Assembly (NCBI GenBank): GCA_900322105.1
Contig: ONYV01000044.1
Location: 1 to 7,752 of the forward strand
Source of the DNA: an uncultured Eubacteriales bacterium
Lineage (GTDB): Bacteria; Bacillota; Clostridia; Oscillospirales; Acutalibacteraceae
Direction of reading: 5' to 3'
Length of the DNA stretch: 7,752 nt
In this document: positions 1 through 6,236 of the stretch, in pieces
Position numbering within the stretch: position 1 is the stretch's first letter
Layout of the letters: the number at the start of each line of letters is the position of its first letter
Notes under the pieces: generated by a model
Databases searched by the model: none
Told to the model about the DNA's origin: nothing
What the model saw: only the letters and a program-made list of their open reading frames with translations
Translations under genes and position numbers: made by a program

Positions 1-1
1 G

Positions 2-373
2 AATGCTCGTGTGCGCTATGAACTGACTGAAAAAAACGGGCGCTGTCATATCTTTGTTTTGCCGAAAGGACATTCTGAAAACGAAGCTCTCGCAATAGAT
101 GTCCCAAACAGCTTTGCAGAGTCTGTCCGACAGATCCTTTTACAATACCACACAGGCAGATGGAACGGTTTTGATAAAAAATGCCGCCGTGTTTTGGACG
201 GACGCAGCTTTACGCTGAATGTTCGCTTTCATAGCGGTAAAGAGATCTATGCGCATGGCTATATGCGCCGTCCAAAACATTTCCGTGAAGTCAGAGCAGC
301 CCTTGACGATCGCTTTATGTCTGTGTATCATCAAAACGAACAAACAAAACAAAACGGATGGGAGGAATCATGA
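2..373 (+). CDS. Conserved protein of unknown function, 3' part (5' end outside window)
   Basis: I do not recognise a named family. The frame is open to the left edge (Asn-Ala-Arg before the GTG at position 11), and no ribosome binding site can be seen, so this is probably the C-terminal part of a longer protein; GTG at 11 is only the first possible start codon inside the window. The visible 120 or so residues are mixed alpha/beta in character, soluble, and have no signal peptide or membrane segment. Distinctive segments are GRWNGFDK, then RVLDGRSFTLNV, then a GYMRRP element followed by a charged C-terminal helix ending in DDRFMSVY. This spacing resembles small uncharacterised Firmicutes proteins I have seen, but that is from memory. 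Its TGA stop overlaps the start region of the DIP1984-family gene (ATGATG at 370-375), so the two are very likely co-transcribed and translationally coupled. Confidence 0.7.
   Translation, partial: NARVRYELTEKNGRCHIFVLPKGHSENEALAIDVPNSFAESVRQILLQYHTGRWNGFDKKCRRVLDGRSFTLNVRFHSGKEIYAHGYMRRPKHFREVRAALDDRFMSVYHQNEQTKQNGWEES
360..365 (+). promoter_or_regulatory. Ribosome binding site that sets the start of the DIP1984-family gene
   Basis: GGGAGG lies just upstream of the tandem start codons ATGATG at 370-375, with 4 nt to the first and 7 nt to the second. It rules out the upstream in-frame ATG at 358, because this ATG overlaps the Shine-Dalgarno itself and has no purine-rich sequence at the right distance. 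The site sits inside the end of the preceding coding region. Confidence 0.8.
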
Positions 374-825
374 TGAAATTAGCAGAAGCCCTGCAGGAAA
401 GAGCCGACCTGAATCGTAAGATCGAACAGCTGCGTCAGCGTTTGCAGAACAATGCGCTGGTACAGGACGGTGAAGAACCTGCTGAAGACCCCGATGAACT
501 GCTCATCGAACTGGATGAGAGCATCGACCGCCTCGAAGAACTGATGGCTCATATCAATAAAACCAACTGCCTGACAACGGATAACGGCGAAACGCTCACC
601 GATCTGATCGCAAAACGTGATACGCTGAATGTGCGCATTCGTTCTTACCGTGATCTGATCACCGCAGCCTCAGGAGCGGCGCGCCGCTATTCTGCCAGTG
701 AGATCAAAATTCTGAGTACGGTCAATGTCCGTTTCCTGCAAAAGAAACTGGACGAAATGTGCAAACAGCTCCGTGAAACGGATAACCGCATCCAGTCTTT
801 GAACTGGAATGTCGAGCTGATTTGA
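373..825 (+). CDS. DIP1984 family protein (also annotated as septicolysin-like)
   Basis: A 150-residue, charged, almost wholly helical protein. The recognisable family features in order are an N-terminus MKLAEALQERADLNRKIEQL, a conserved NNALVQDGEEPAEDPDELL segment (residues 27-44), a helical hairpin with INKTN (61-65), the TLTDLIAKRD element (74-83), and RYSASEIKILSTV (105-117). This is close to full length for the family. No membrane segment or signal peptide is seen, and the heptad-like pattern suggests coiled-coil helices. The biochemical role is not known to me; the name septicolysin is inherited annotation and should not be read as toxin activity. The start at 373 gives the best spacing from GGGAGG and the usual MKLAEAL beginning; 370 is the alternative and would add one Met. 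The stop of the upstream gene overlaps this start (TGATG). The gene is followed by a structured intergenic RNA candidate and a terminator, so it appears to be the last protein gene of its operon. Confidence 0.88.
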   Translation: MKLAEALQERADLNRKIEQLRQRLQNNALVQDGEEPAEDPDELLIELDESIDRLEELMAHINKTNCLTTDNGETLTDLIAKRDTLNVRIRSYRDLITAASGAARRYSASEIKILSTVNVRFLQKKLDEMCKQLRETDNRIQSLNWNVELI

Positions 826-847
826 CGGTTGATTGATCTTAGGATAA

Positions 848-1006
848 GTCTGTCGGGCGAATATATCTCTGCGGCTGAGAATGAGCCGTATCCGGTGGTG
901 ACCATTGAGCAAGGGAAGGTTCGAGTCCTTATGTTATTGTAATGCTCAGATCATGCACAAAGGCATCGTTACGGCGAACTGTTAACACCACGTATTGACG
1001 ACAGAT
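848..1006 (+). ncRNA. Candidate structured noncoding RNA with a tRNA-like T-arm (Y RNA/YrlA-like or related)
   Basis: Seen directly: positions 848-855 (GTCTGTCG) pair with 999-1006 (CGACAGAT), seven Watson-Crick pairs plus one G-U, closing a segment of about 160 nt. Inside are a 7-bp hairpin at 870-890 (stem TGCGGCT/AGCCGTA with one G-U, loop GAGAATG), a helix of six pairs plus a U-G at 905-911/943-949 (core TGAGCA/TGCTCA), and within it a 4-bp hairpin at 916-930 with the 7-nt loop TTCGAGT, the canonical tRNA T-loop. A weaker 4-bp hairpin is at 953-966. A GGTGGTGA segment (894-901) could offer D-loop-like guanines. Known: bacterial Y RNAs of the YrlA type have paired ends that bind Ro60/Rsr and a tRNA-mimicking module with T- and D-loops, and tRNA-like RNAs also occur in some RtcB repair operons. 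Inference: this is such a tRNA mimic. No Rsr or RtcB gene is visible, the fold was worked out by eye, and true ends are unknown. It is not an ordinary tRNA, since no complete cloverleaf can be drawn. Confidence 0.45.
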
Positions 1007-1048
1007 CAGGGTGGGTCGGGGGTTATTTCGATATAAAACACATGGTTG

Positions 1049-1100
1049 AACAGCGGCTGTTGGAGTTAATTCCGACAGCCGCTGTTACTATATACTTTTT
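1049..1100 (+). terminator. Rho-independent terminator after the DIP1984 gene and RNA candidate
   Basis: A 16-bp stem, 1049-1064 (AACAGCGGCTGTTGGA) with 1071-1086 (TCCGACAGCCGCTGTT), has a single G-U pair and a 6-nt loop GTTAAT. It is followed after nine bases by T5 at 1096-1100. The stem is very strong. The T run is somewhat distant, so release may be less sharp than in a classic terminator. It would end the transcript that carries the two upstream genes and the 848-1006 RNA, and it insulates rarA. Confidence 0.85.
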
Positions 1101-1129
1101 AACGTGACACAATATTCTATGCTTTTATG

Positions 1130-1158
1130 TTGAATATCCCGTTTTTTTTTGTTATAGT
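1130..1158 (+). promoter_or_regulatory. Sigma-A-type promoter of rarA
   Basis: A -35 box TTGAAT (1130-1135) and a -10 box TATAGT (1153-1158) are separated by exactly 17 bp. They match four of six and five of six consensus bases. Transcription would start near 1165, giving a leader of about 23 nt. The spacer contains a run of nine T (1142-1150). The promoter lies right after the upstream terminator, which supports rarA as an independent unit. Confidence 0.75.
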
Positions 1159-1170
1159 ATTATCAGCAAA

Positions 1171-1184
1171 AGAAAGACGGTGAT
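1171..1184 (+). promoter_or_regulatory. Extended but imperfect ribosome binding site of rarA
   Basis: AGAAAGACGGTGAT matches 12 of 14 bases of the extended anti-16S complement AGAAAGGAGGTGAT. The two mismatches fall in the core GGAGG, which here reads GACGG. The core lies 7 nt from the ATG at 1188. The long pairing outside the core probably compensates, and the site fixes the start at 1188. Confidence 0.65.
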
Positions 1185-1187
1185 AAA

Positions 1188-2456
1188 ATGAACGCTCCAC
1201 TGGCAGACAGACTCCGACCGCAGAATTTAGATGAGATTGCAGGTCAGCATCATTTGCTGGATCAGAACAAGCCGCTCAGAAGGATCATCGAATCGGGACA
1301 TATCCCGAATATGGTCTTTTACGGTCCGTCAGGCGTCGGAAAAACAACATTGGCGACCATCATCGCAAAAAAAACAAACCGTACCCTGCGAAAGCTCAAC
1401 GGAACAACGGCGACGACAGCAGATATCCGCAATATCGTAGATGAACTGTCAGGCTTTGGCGGGATCAACGGTATTTTGCTCTATCTGGACGAGATACAGT
1501 ATTTTAATAAGAAACAACAGCAGACCCTGCTGGAATTTATCGAGAACGGCAGCATCACGCTGATCGCTTCTACTACCGAAAACCCGTATTTTTACGTATA
1601 CAGCGCGATCCTCAGCCGTTCAACAGTATTTGAATTCAAGCCGCTGCAAAAGGATGATGTTGCCAAAGCCGTCAGACGGGCTGTGAGCTGTTTATCACAG
1701 GAAAGCGGCGAGGAACTGGTCTTTTCGGACGAATGCGTGGAGCATATTGCCTATGCCTGCGGCGGAGATGTGCGAAAAGCGATCAATGCGGTCGAACTTT
1801 CCACCATTTCTTCTCCGCTTGTGGAAAACAAACGGGAGATCTCTCTTGATACCGTCATTTCGCTGACGCAGAAGAGTGCTGTCAAATATGATAAAGAAGG
1901 CGATGAACATTACGATCTTCTGTCCGCCTTTCAGAAATCCATGAGAGGCTCCGATCCCGATGCGGCGGTTCACTATCTGGCAAGGATTCTGGAAGCGGAC
2001 GATCTGCCCTCTGCCTGCCGCCGTCTGATGGTGTGCGCATGCGAAGACGTGGGTCTTGCCAATCCTCAGATCATCCCGATTGTGAAGGCCGCCGTGGATG
2101 CGGCGATGATGGTCGGTCTGCCCGAAGCAAGAATCCCGCTGGCGGACGCTGTTATTTTGGTAGCGCTGTCTCCGAAGTCAAATTCGGCGTATATGGCGAT
2201 CGATAATGCAATAGCGGATGTCAGAGCAGGCAAGGGCGGCGGATTTCCCCGTCATTTACAGAATAAGCATTATGACGGCGCAGATGCAAAGGTCAAGGGA
2301 CAGTTTTATCTATACCCCCATGACTATCCGAACCATTGGACAGATCAGCAGTATCTTCCCGATAATTTGAAGGGGACGGTCTACTATGAAGCAGGAATGA
2401 ACAAGAACGAACAGGCTTATCGTGACTATTGGCAGAAGATCAAAAACAAGAAGTAA
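1188..2456 (+). CDS. rarA: Replication-associated recombination protein A (RarA/MgsA), AAA+ ATPase
   Basis: RarA is a cytoplasmic clamp-loader-like AAA+ ATPase that acts at stalled or broken replication forks and interacts with SSB and recombination proteins. The 422-residue protein has the expected order: an N-terminal ADRLRPQNLDEIAGQ box (residues 6-20), Walker A GPSGVGKT (46-53), Walker B LLYLDEIQ (97-104), sensor-1 STTENP (128-133), a probable arginine finger in SRS (Arg144), and sensor-2 GDVRKAIN (193-200). The C-terminal MgsA-type oligomerisation part follows, with FQKSMRGSDPDAA, CEDVGLANP, LSPKSNSAY and the terminal YPHDYPNHW element. Length and motifs are normal and no residue looks missing. 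The gene has its own promoter and terminator, so it is monocistronic. The start is set by the extended ribosome binding site. The family assignment is secure; which fork structures this ortholog handles cannot be told from sequence. Confidence 0.96.
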   Translation: MNAPLADRLRPQNLDEIAGQHHLLDQNKPLRRIIESGHIPNMVFYGPSGVGKTTLATIIAKKTNRTLRKLNGTTATTADIRNIVDELSGFGGINGILLYLDEIQYFNKKQQQTLLEFIENGSITLIASTTENPYFYVYSAILSRSTVFEFKPLQKDDVAKAVRRAVSCLSQESGEELVFSDECVEHIAYACGGDVRKAINAVELSTISSPLVENKREISLDTVISLTQKSAVKYDKEGDEHYDLLSAFQKSMRGSDPDAAVHYLARILEADDLPSACRRLMVCACEDVGLANPQIIPIVKAAVDAAMMVGLPEARIPLADAVILVALSPKSNSAYMAIDNAIADVRAGKGGGFPRHLQNKHYDGADAKVKGQFYLYPHDYPNHWTDQQYLPDNLKGTVYYEAGMNKNEQAYRDYWQKIKNKK

Positions 2457-2507
2457 TATAAAATATACGAATAGTATAATCATTACAGATAGTAATATTA
2501 TAAATGT

Positions 2508-2557
2508 GCTGTGAGAGAGTCTTTTTTCAAAAAATGGCTCTCTCACAGCTTTTATTT
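2508..2557 (+). terminator. Rho-independent terminator of rarA
   Basis: GCTGTGAGAGAG (2508-2519) pairs perfectly with CTCTCTCACAGC (2538-2549), extended inward by a U-G and a C-G pair, and is followed by TTTTATTT at 2550-2557. The loop contains a T6 run, a C and an A6 run (2522-2534), which can add a further weak A/T helix. The reverse direction has only a mixed A/T-rich tail, so I read it as a terminator for the + strand. Confidence 0.9.
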
Positions 2558-2586
2558 GGAAAAATAACTTTTATCTTCATATGAAA

Positions 2587-2597
2587 TGTGGTATAAT
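2587..2597 (+). promoter_or_regulatory. Extended -10 promoter of the yfmF-yfmH-lgt-folD operon
   Basis: A perfect -10 hexamer TATAAT (2592-2597) is preceded by TGTG and one base, giving the TRTGnTATAAT form typical of Gram-positive extended -10 promoters. The -35 position holds only a T-rich sequence (around 2569-2576) with no good TTGACA match, which is usual when the extended -10 is strong. Transcription should start near 2604 and leave a leader of about 77 nt before yfmF. I see no recognisable riboswitch in this leader. Confidence 0.8.
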
Positions 2598-2680
2598 ACA
2601 ATAGAATAACTTTCAAAAGCGAAAAGTGACTGCATGAAGTATTTCTGTCGGAATGAAAAAGAAAGAACGGAGATGTTTGG

Positions 2681-3946
2681 ATGAATGGTTTTATGAGAAA
2701 AGAAATATGTGAGGGAGTTGTGTTTAACAGTATCGTGGATCACAGGTTCAGGATCGGACGGCTCAGCGTGACGCTGCTATTGCCGCTGAGCAGAGAAACA
2801 GCGGCCGCCAATGCGCTGCTGTCTTGTGTGCTGACACGTTCCTGTCAGAAATATCCTGACTTTACTTCTTTGAACAGAAAGCTCAATGAGCTGTATGGCG
2901 CGGCACTCTATCCGATGGTGCGCAGGATCGGTGACTTTCAGGCGATCACGATCTCTGCATCGGGACTCGATGACAGATATACATTGGACAATGAATCCGT
3001 TTCGTCAGAATTGGCGGAGCTTTTGTGCGCTATTTTATGTGAACCTAAGCTGATAAACGGTCACTTTGACGAAGAAGACGTAGAGCAGGAAAGACGCCAG
3101 CTGTTAGAGGACATTGACGCAGAGTATAACGAAAAGAGAGTGTATGCCGTCAACCGCTGTATCGAAAAAATGTGTAGGGATGAACTGTTTGCGATCGGCA
3201 GATACGGCACAAGAGAGGATGTTGTCAAGCTGACGCAGGAGCAGCTTGTGTCTGCGTGGAAGAATCTGCTGGAGTGCGCTAAAATCGAGATCACGATGCT
3301 CGGCAGCGCCGACCCTGAAAAAGCGTATCAGCGTTTTGCAGAGATCTTCGGAAACAAACCCCGCAAGATCGGCGGCAGCACAAAGATCATTACAGAAGTT
3401 CCGGAGGTAAAGCATATTGTCGAAACGGACGAGATCACACAGTCTAAGCTGGTGCTGGGCTATCGCTGCGCTTATCCCAAGGATCAGCGCCAGATCGTTG
3501 CCGCATCGCTGATGTCTGCGATCCTCGGCGGCACGCCTACCTCTAAACTGTTTTCAAATGTCAGAGAAAAACAAAGCCTTTGCTATTACTGCGCCAGCCG
3601 TGTTGACACCGAAAAAGCGATCCTGCTGATCGACAGCGGTGTGGAGACCGAAAACATCGGAAAGGCGCAGGAGGCGATCATCGAACAGGTGGAGCTGCTG
3701 AAAAACGGCAGGATCACCGATGATGAGATGCTGTCGGCAAAATTGGCGGTCAAAAATGCGTATATCTCCGCTTTGGACAGCCTGATGTCTGTTCAGGCGT
3801 TTTATATCCAGAGCATACTCCGTACAGAACATCTCTCTCCTGAAGAGGCGGCCGATATCGTGGAGAGCATCACCAGGGATGAGATCATCGATCTTGCTGC
3901 TTCCATGCAGCTGGATACGGTGTTCTCTTTGGTGGGAAATGAATAA
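2681..3946 (+). CDS. yfmF: M16 peptidase-like protein YfmF (EF-P 5-aminopentanol modification-associated)
   Basis: A 421-residue member of the M16 (pitrilysin/insulinase-like) fold, cytoplasmic, with no signal peptide or membrane span. The early part carries the M16 helix region, with residues 41-74 reading through LTRSCQKYPDFTSLNRKLNE to LYGA, but no HxxEH zinc motif is present, so I infer a non-catalytic subunit. The second half has typical M16 features: KLVLGYRCAYP, a GGTPTSKLFSNVREKQSLCY segment matching the conserved R/Y site of the C-terminal domain, and a helical end. The next gene encodes a zinc-competent partner, as with ymfF/ymfH in Bacillus. In NCBI-style annotation such pairs are named for association with EF-P 5-aminopentanol modification; their direct reaction is unclear to me. 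The start at 2681 follows a GGAG site (2669-2672) by 8 nt; Met5 is a less likely start. First gene of the operon. Confidence 0.9.
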   Translation: MNGFMRKEICEGVVFNSIVDHRFRIGRLSVTLLLPLSRETAAANALLSCVLTRSCQKYPDFTSLNRKLNELYGAALYPMVRRIGDFQAITISASGLDDRYTLDNESVSSELAELLCAILCEPKLINGHFDEEDVEQERRQLLEDIDAEYNEKRVYAVNRCIEKMCRDELFAIGRYGTREDVVKLTQEQLVSAWKNLLECAKIEITMLGSADPEKAYQRFAEIFGNKPRKIGGSTKIITEVPEVKHIVETDEITQSKLVLGYRCAYPKDQRQIVAASLMSAILGGTPTSKLFSNVREKQSLCYYCASRVDTEKAILLIDSGVETENIGKAQEAIIEQVELLKNGRITDDEMLSAKLAVKNAYISALDSLMSVQAFYIQSILRTEHLSPEEAADIVESITRDEIIDLAASMQLDTVFSLVGNE

Positions 3947-3961
3947 GAGAGGTGGATCAAG

Positions 3962-5248
3962 ATGAGCTTTAAGGAAATCAAGGAAGAACGCTTCGGTATC
4001 ACGTATTATGAACTTCACCACAGTTCAGGACTGACGATCTATGTTTGTCCGCAGGAAGGTTTTCGTTCTGCTTATGCAGTGATCGGCACGAACTTTGGCT
4101 CGATGAATGCGGAGTTTATCCATAACGGAAACAAGATCACCGTTCCTGACGGTACGGCGCATTATCTCGAGCATAAATTATTTGAAAGCGAAGAAGGCGA
4201 TGCATTCAGCCAATATGCCAAAACAGGCGCATCCGCCAATGCCTATACTTCTTTTGACCATACCTGTTATCTGTTTTCGTGTACGGAACGTTTCGGAGAA
4301 TCGCTGGAGATCCTGTTTGATCTGATACAATCTCCTTATTTTACGCCCGAGACCGTGGCAAAGGAACAGGGAATCATCGGGCAGGAGATCAAAATGTATG
4401 ACGACAGTCCCGACTGGAGAGTGACGATGAATCTGCTGCAGTCGATGTATCAGAAGCATCCGATCAATAAGGATATTGCAGGCACGGTCGAAACGATCGC
4501 AGAGATCACGCCGGAGATCCTCTATGAATGCTATCACAGTTATTATAATCTGAATAATATGGTGCTTTGCATCGCAGGAAATGCCGATCTTGGTCTGATC
4601 GAAGAGATCGCAGACAAAAAGCTGAAGATCAACGAAGCCGTACAGACAGAGAGTATTTTCCCTGACGAACCGTATGAAGTCGGGAAAAGCTATGTGGAGC
4701 AGTCGCTGCCGGTCGCAATGCCGATGATGGCGCTGGGATTCAAGGAAGAGGCAGGAAAGGGTTTTGCATCTACAAAAGAGCTGCTCTGCAGCAGTATCCT
4801 GCTCGAAGCTTTTGCAGGAGAAGGCTCGGCGCTTTACCGCAAGCTGCTCGATAAAAAACTCATCAATTCCACCTTTGGTACGGAATATATGGAAGGCAAG
4901 GGATACCGCACGGTGATCTTTGAAGGCGAGACCGCAGACCCTGCGGCGCTGTCCCGTATCTTGAAAGAAGAGATCACTCTTCTGCACCAACAGGGCATCT
5001 CTCAGCAGGATTTTGAGAGCGCCAAGCGCTGCACCTACGGCAGACTTGCACGGGGACTTGACGCTCCTTCCTCCGTTGCGTCAAGTATGATCGGCGCAGC
5101 GTTTGCAGGCAGAAAGCTGTTTGAATCCATTGAATTGATCGCAGACATCACCCTTGAGGACGTGAACGAAAGGCTGAAGGAGCAATTAGACGTTCAGAAC
5201 TGCTGTTTGTCCGTCATCAAAGGAATTGAAGGCATATCTCAGACGTAA
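3962..5248 (+). CDS. yfmH: M16 family metallopeptidase YfmH (EF-P 5-aminopentanol modification-associated)
   Basis: A 428-residue M16-family protein with an intact inverted zinc motif HYLEH (His67, Glu70, His71) and a downstream glutamate pair, Glu135 and Glu142, in EQGIIGQEIKMYDD; Glu142 is the likely third zinc ligand. Between them lies SANAYTSFDHTCYLF (residues 91-105), the conserved edge-strand segment of M16 enzymes. The C-terminal half is the inactive-domain repeat, with GEGSALYRKLLDKKLI as its conserved site. The protein has no signal peptide and should be cytoplasmic, probably acting with YfmF as a two-subunit M16 assembly like the mitochondrial processing peptidase type. It starts 15 nt after yfmF, behind a strong GAGGTGGATC ribosome binding site. 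The pair's link to EF-P Lys modification is known from family naming; no efp or ymfI gene is in this window. Peptidase activity is inferred from the motif. Confidence 0.92.
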   Translation: MSFKEIKEERFGITYYELHHSSGLTIYVCPQEGFRSAYAVIGTNFGSMNAEFIHNGNKITVPDGTAHYLEHKLFESEEGDAFSQYAKTGASANAYTSFDHTCYLFSCTERFGESLEILFDLIQSPYFTPETVAKEQGIIGQEIKMYDDSPDWRVTMNLLQSMYQKHPINKDIAGTVETIAEITPEILYECYHSYYNLNNMVLCIAGNADLGLIEEIADKKLKINEAVQTESIFPDEPYEVGKSYVEQSLPVAMPMMALGFKEEAGKGFASTKELLCSSILLEAFAGEGSALYRKLLDKKLINSTFGTEYMEGKGYRTVIFEGETADPAALSRILKEEITLLHQQGISQQDFESAKRCTYGRLARGLDAPSSVASSMIGAAFAGRKLFESIELIADITLEDVNERLKEQLDVQNCCLSVIKGIEGISQT

Positions 5249-5258
5249 GGAGAAGTGA

Positions 5259-6215
5259 ATGATGTATCACGTGGAATTTCCCGGAATGGGCATTTCTCTG
5301 ACTGTGAATCCGACAGCGTTTTCGATCGGCAGCTTTGAAGTATACTGGTATGGCATCATCATCGGCGTCGGCTTTCTGCTGGCGCTGGTGTTTGCGCTGA
5401 AAAATCTGAAACGCTTCGGCATTCCGGGCGACGGGTTTATTGACTGTGTGCTGTTTGGGCTGATCTTTGGTGTGATCGGCGCAAGACTATATTATGTGAT
5501 ATTTAAGTGGGATTATTATTCTCAGCACCTGAATGAGCTGTTTTCGATCCATAACGGGGGATTGGCAATCTATGGCGGTGTGATCGGCGGACTGGCGGCG
5601 GCCTGCATCGTTGCGAGGATCAAAAAAATACCGATCCCTGCGATGCTGGATATCGGCGTGATGGGATTTCTGATTGGTCAGGGTCTGGGACGCTGGGGCA
5701 ATTTCTTTAATCAGGAAGCCTTTGGCACACCGACCGATCTGCCGTGGCGCATGGTCAGTGAAAACACAGGCGGTGTGGGGGTGCATCCCTGCTTTTTGTA
5801 TGAATCGATATGGTGTCTGCTGGGATTTTTTCTGCTGTTTCTGTTCAGCAGAAAATGGAGAAAGTATGACGGACAGATCTTTTTGCTTTATCTTGTCTGG
5901 TACGGCGCAGAAAGAATGATCGTGGAAGGTCTTCGTACAGACAGTTTGTATACGCCGCTTTTCAACCTGCGTGTGTCGCAGATCCTGGCAGGCGTGACGA
6001 TGATCGTCGGTATCGTACTGCTGATCGTTTTCCGCAAACGCACCAAAAAAGCAGCCGATACCTTTGTACAGATAAAAGTATCGGAGGAAAGTGCCGCCGC
6101 CGTTTCAGATACGACCGCAGAGAAAACGGAAACGAACATAACGGAAACCGCTGTCAGCAAGGAAACAGATGCCAAAACAGAGCAGGAAGCGGTATCCGAT
6201 CAGGAACAACAGTGA
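5259..6215 (+). CDS. lgt: Prolipoprotein diacylglyceryl transferase Lgt with a charged C-terminal tail
   Basis: Lgt is the membrane enzyme that moves diacylglycerol from phosphatidylglycerol to the lipobox cysteine of prolipoproteins, the first step of lipoprotein maturation. The 318-residue protein shows the family in order: VYWYGIIIGVGFLLAL in the first membrane helix (residues 28-43), GARLYYV (74-80), NGGLAIYGGVIGG (99-111), the Lgt signature GLGRWGNFFNQEAFG (142-156, Arg145), HPCFLYES (176-183) and AERMIVEGLRTDSL (217-230). About seven hydrophobic segments end near residue 258. The remaining 55 or so residues, from RKRTKKAADTF on, form a hydrophilic tail rich in Glu, Thr, Ala and Ser (277-318) that core Lgt lacks; it should be cytoplasmic. 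The start lies behind AAGGAGAAG, which overlaps the yfmH stop; the gap to yfmH is 10 nt, so coupling is likely. ATG at 5262 is an equally placed alternative start. Confidence 0.96.
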   Translation: MMYHVEFPGMGISLTVNPTAFSIGSFEVYWYGIIIGVGFLLALVFALKNLKRFGIPGDGFIDCVLFGLIFGVIGARLYYVIFKWDYYSQHLNELFSIHNGGLAIYGGVIGGLAAACIVARIKKIPIPAMLDIGVMGFLIGQGLGRWGNFFNQEAFGTPTDLPWRMVSENTGGVGVHPCFLYESIWCLLGFFLLFLFSRKWRKYDGQIFLLYLVWYGAERMIVEGLRTDSLYTPLFNLRVSQILAGVTMIVGIVLLIVFRKRTKKAADTFVQIKVSEESAAAVSDTTAEKTETNITETAVSKETDAKTEQEAVSDQEQQ

Positions 6216-6236
6216 AAATAGAAGGAGTGTATTGTT

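Noticed and set aside
11..13. GTG at 11 as the true start of the first gene
   Set aside because: The frame is open to the left edge and there is no visible ribosome binding site, so the gene most likely starts outside the window.
358..372. ATG at 358 as the start of the DIP1984-family gene
   Set aside because: This codon overlaps the GGGAGG ribosome binding site that serves ATG 370/373, and family members begin at the MKLAEAL position.
822..850. TTGACG (822-827) as the -35 of a dedicated promoter for the RNA candidate
   Set aside because: The sequence 17 bp downstream is TAAGTC, a poor -10, and the start would fall inside the closing helix. Processing from the upstream transcript is more likely.
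848..1006. A genuine tRNA or tmRNA gene
   Set aside because: There is a T-arm, but no acceptor stem adjacent to it, no anticodon arm in the right place, no CCA end and no tmRNA tag reading frame that I can recognise.
2598..2680. Riboswitch in the yfmF leader
   Set aside because: The leader is only about 77 nt, and I find no conserved riboswitch core or strong competing helices.
4178..4990. A 270-codon open frame on the - strand opposite yfmH
   Set aside because: It lies wholly inside a well-supported gene, its translation has the Cys/His/Arg/Ile-rich look of an antisense shadow, no protein family is recognisable, and no ribosome binding site precedes it.
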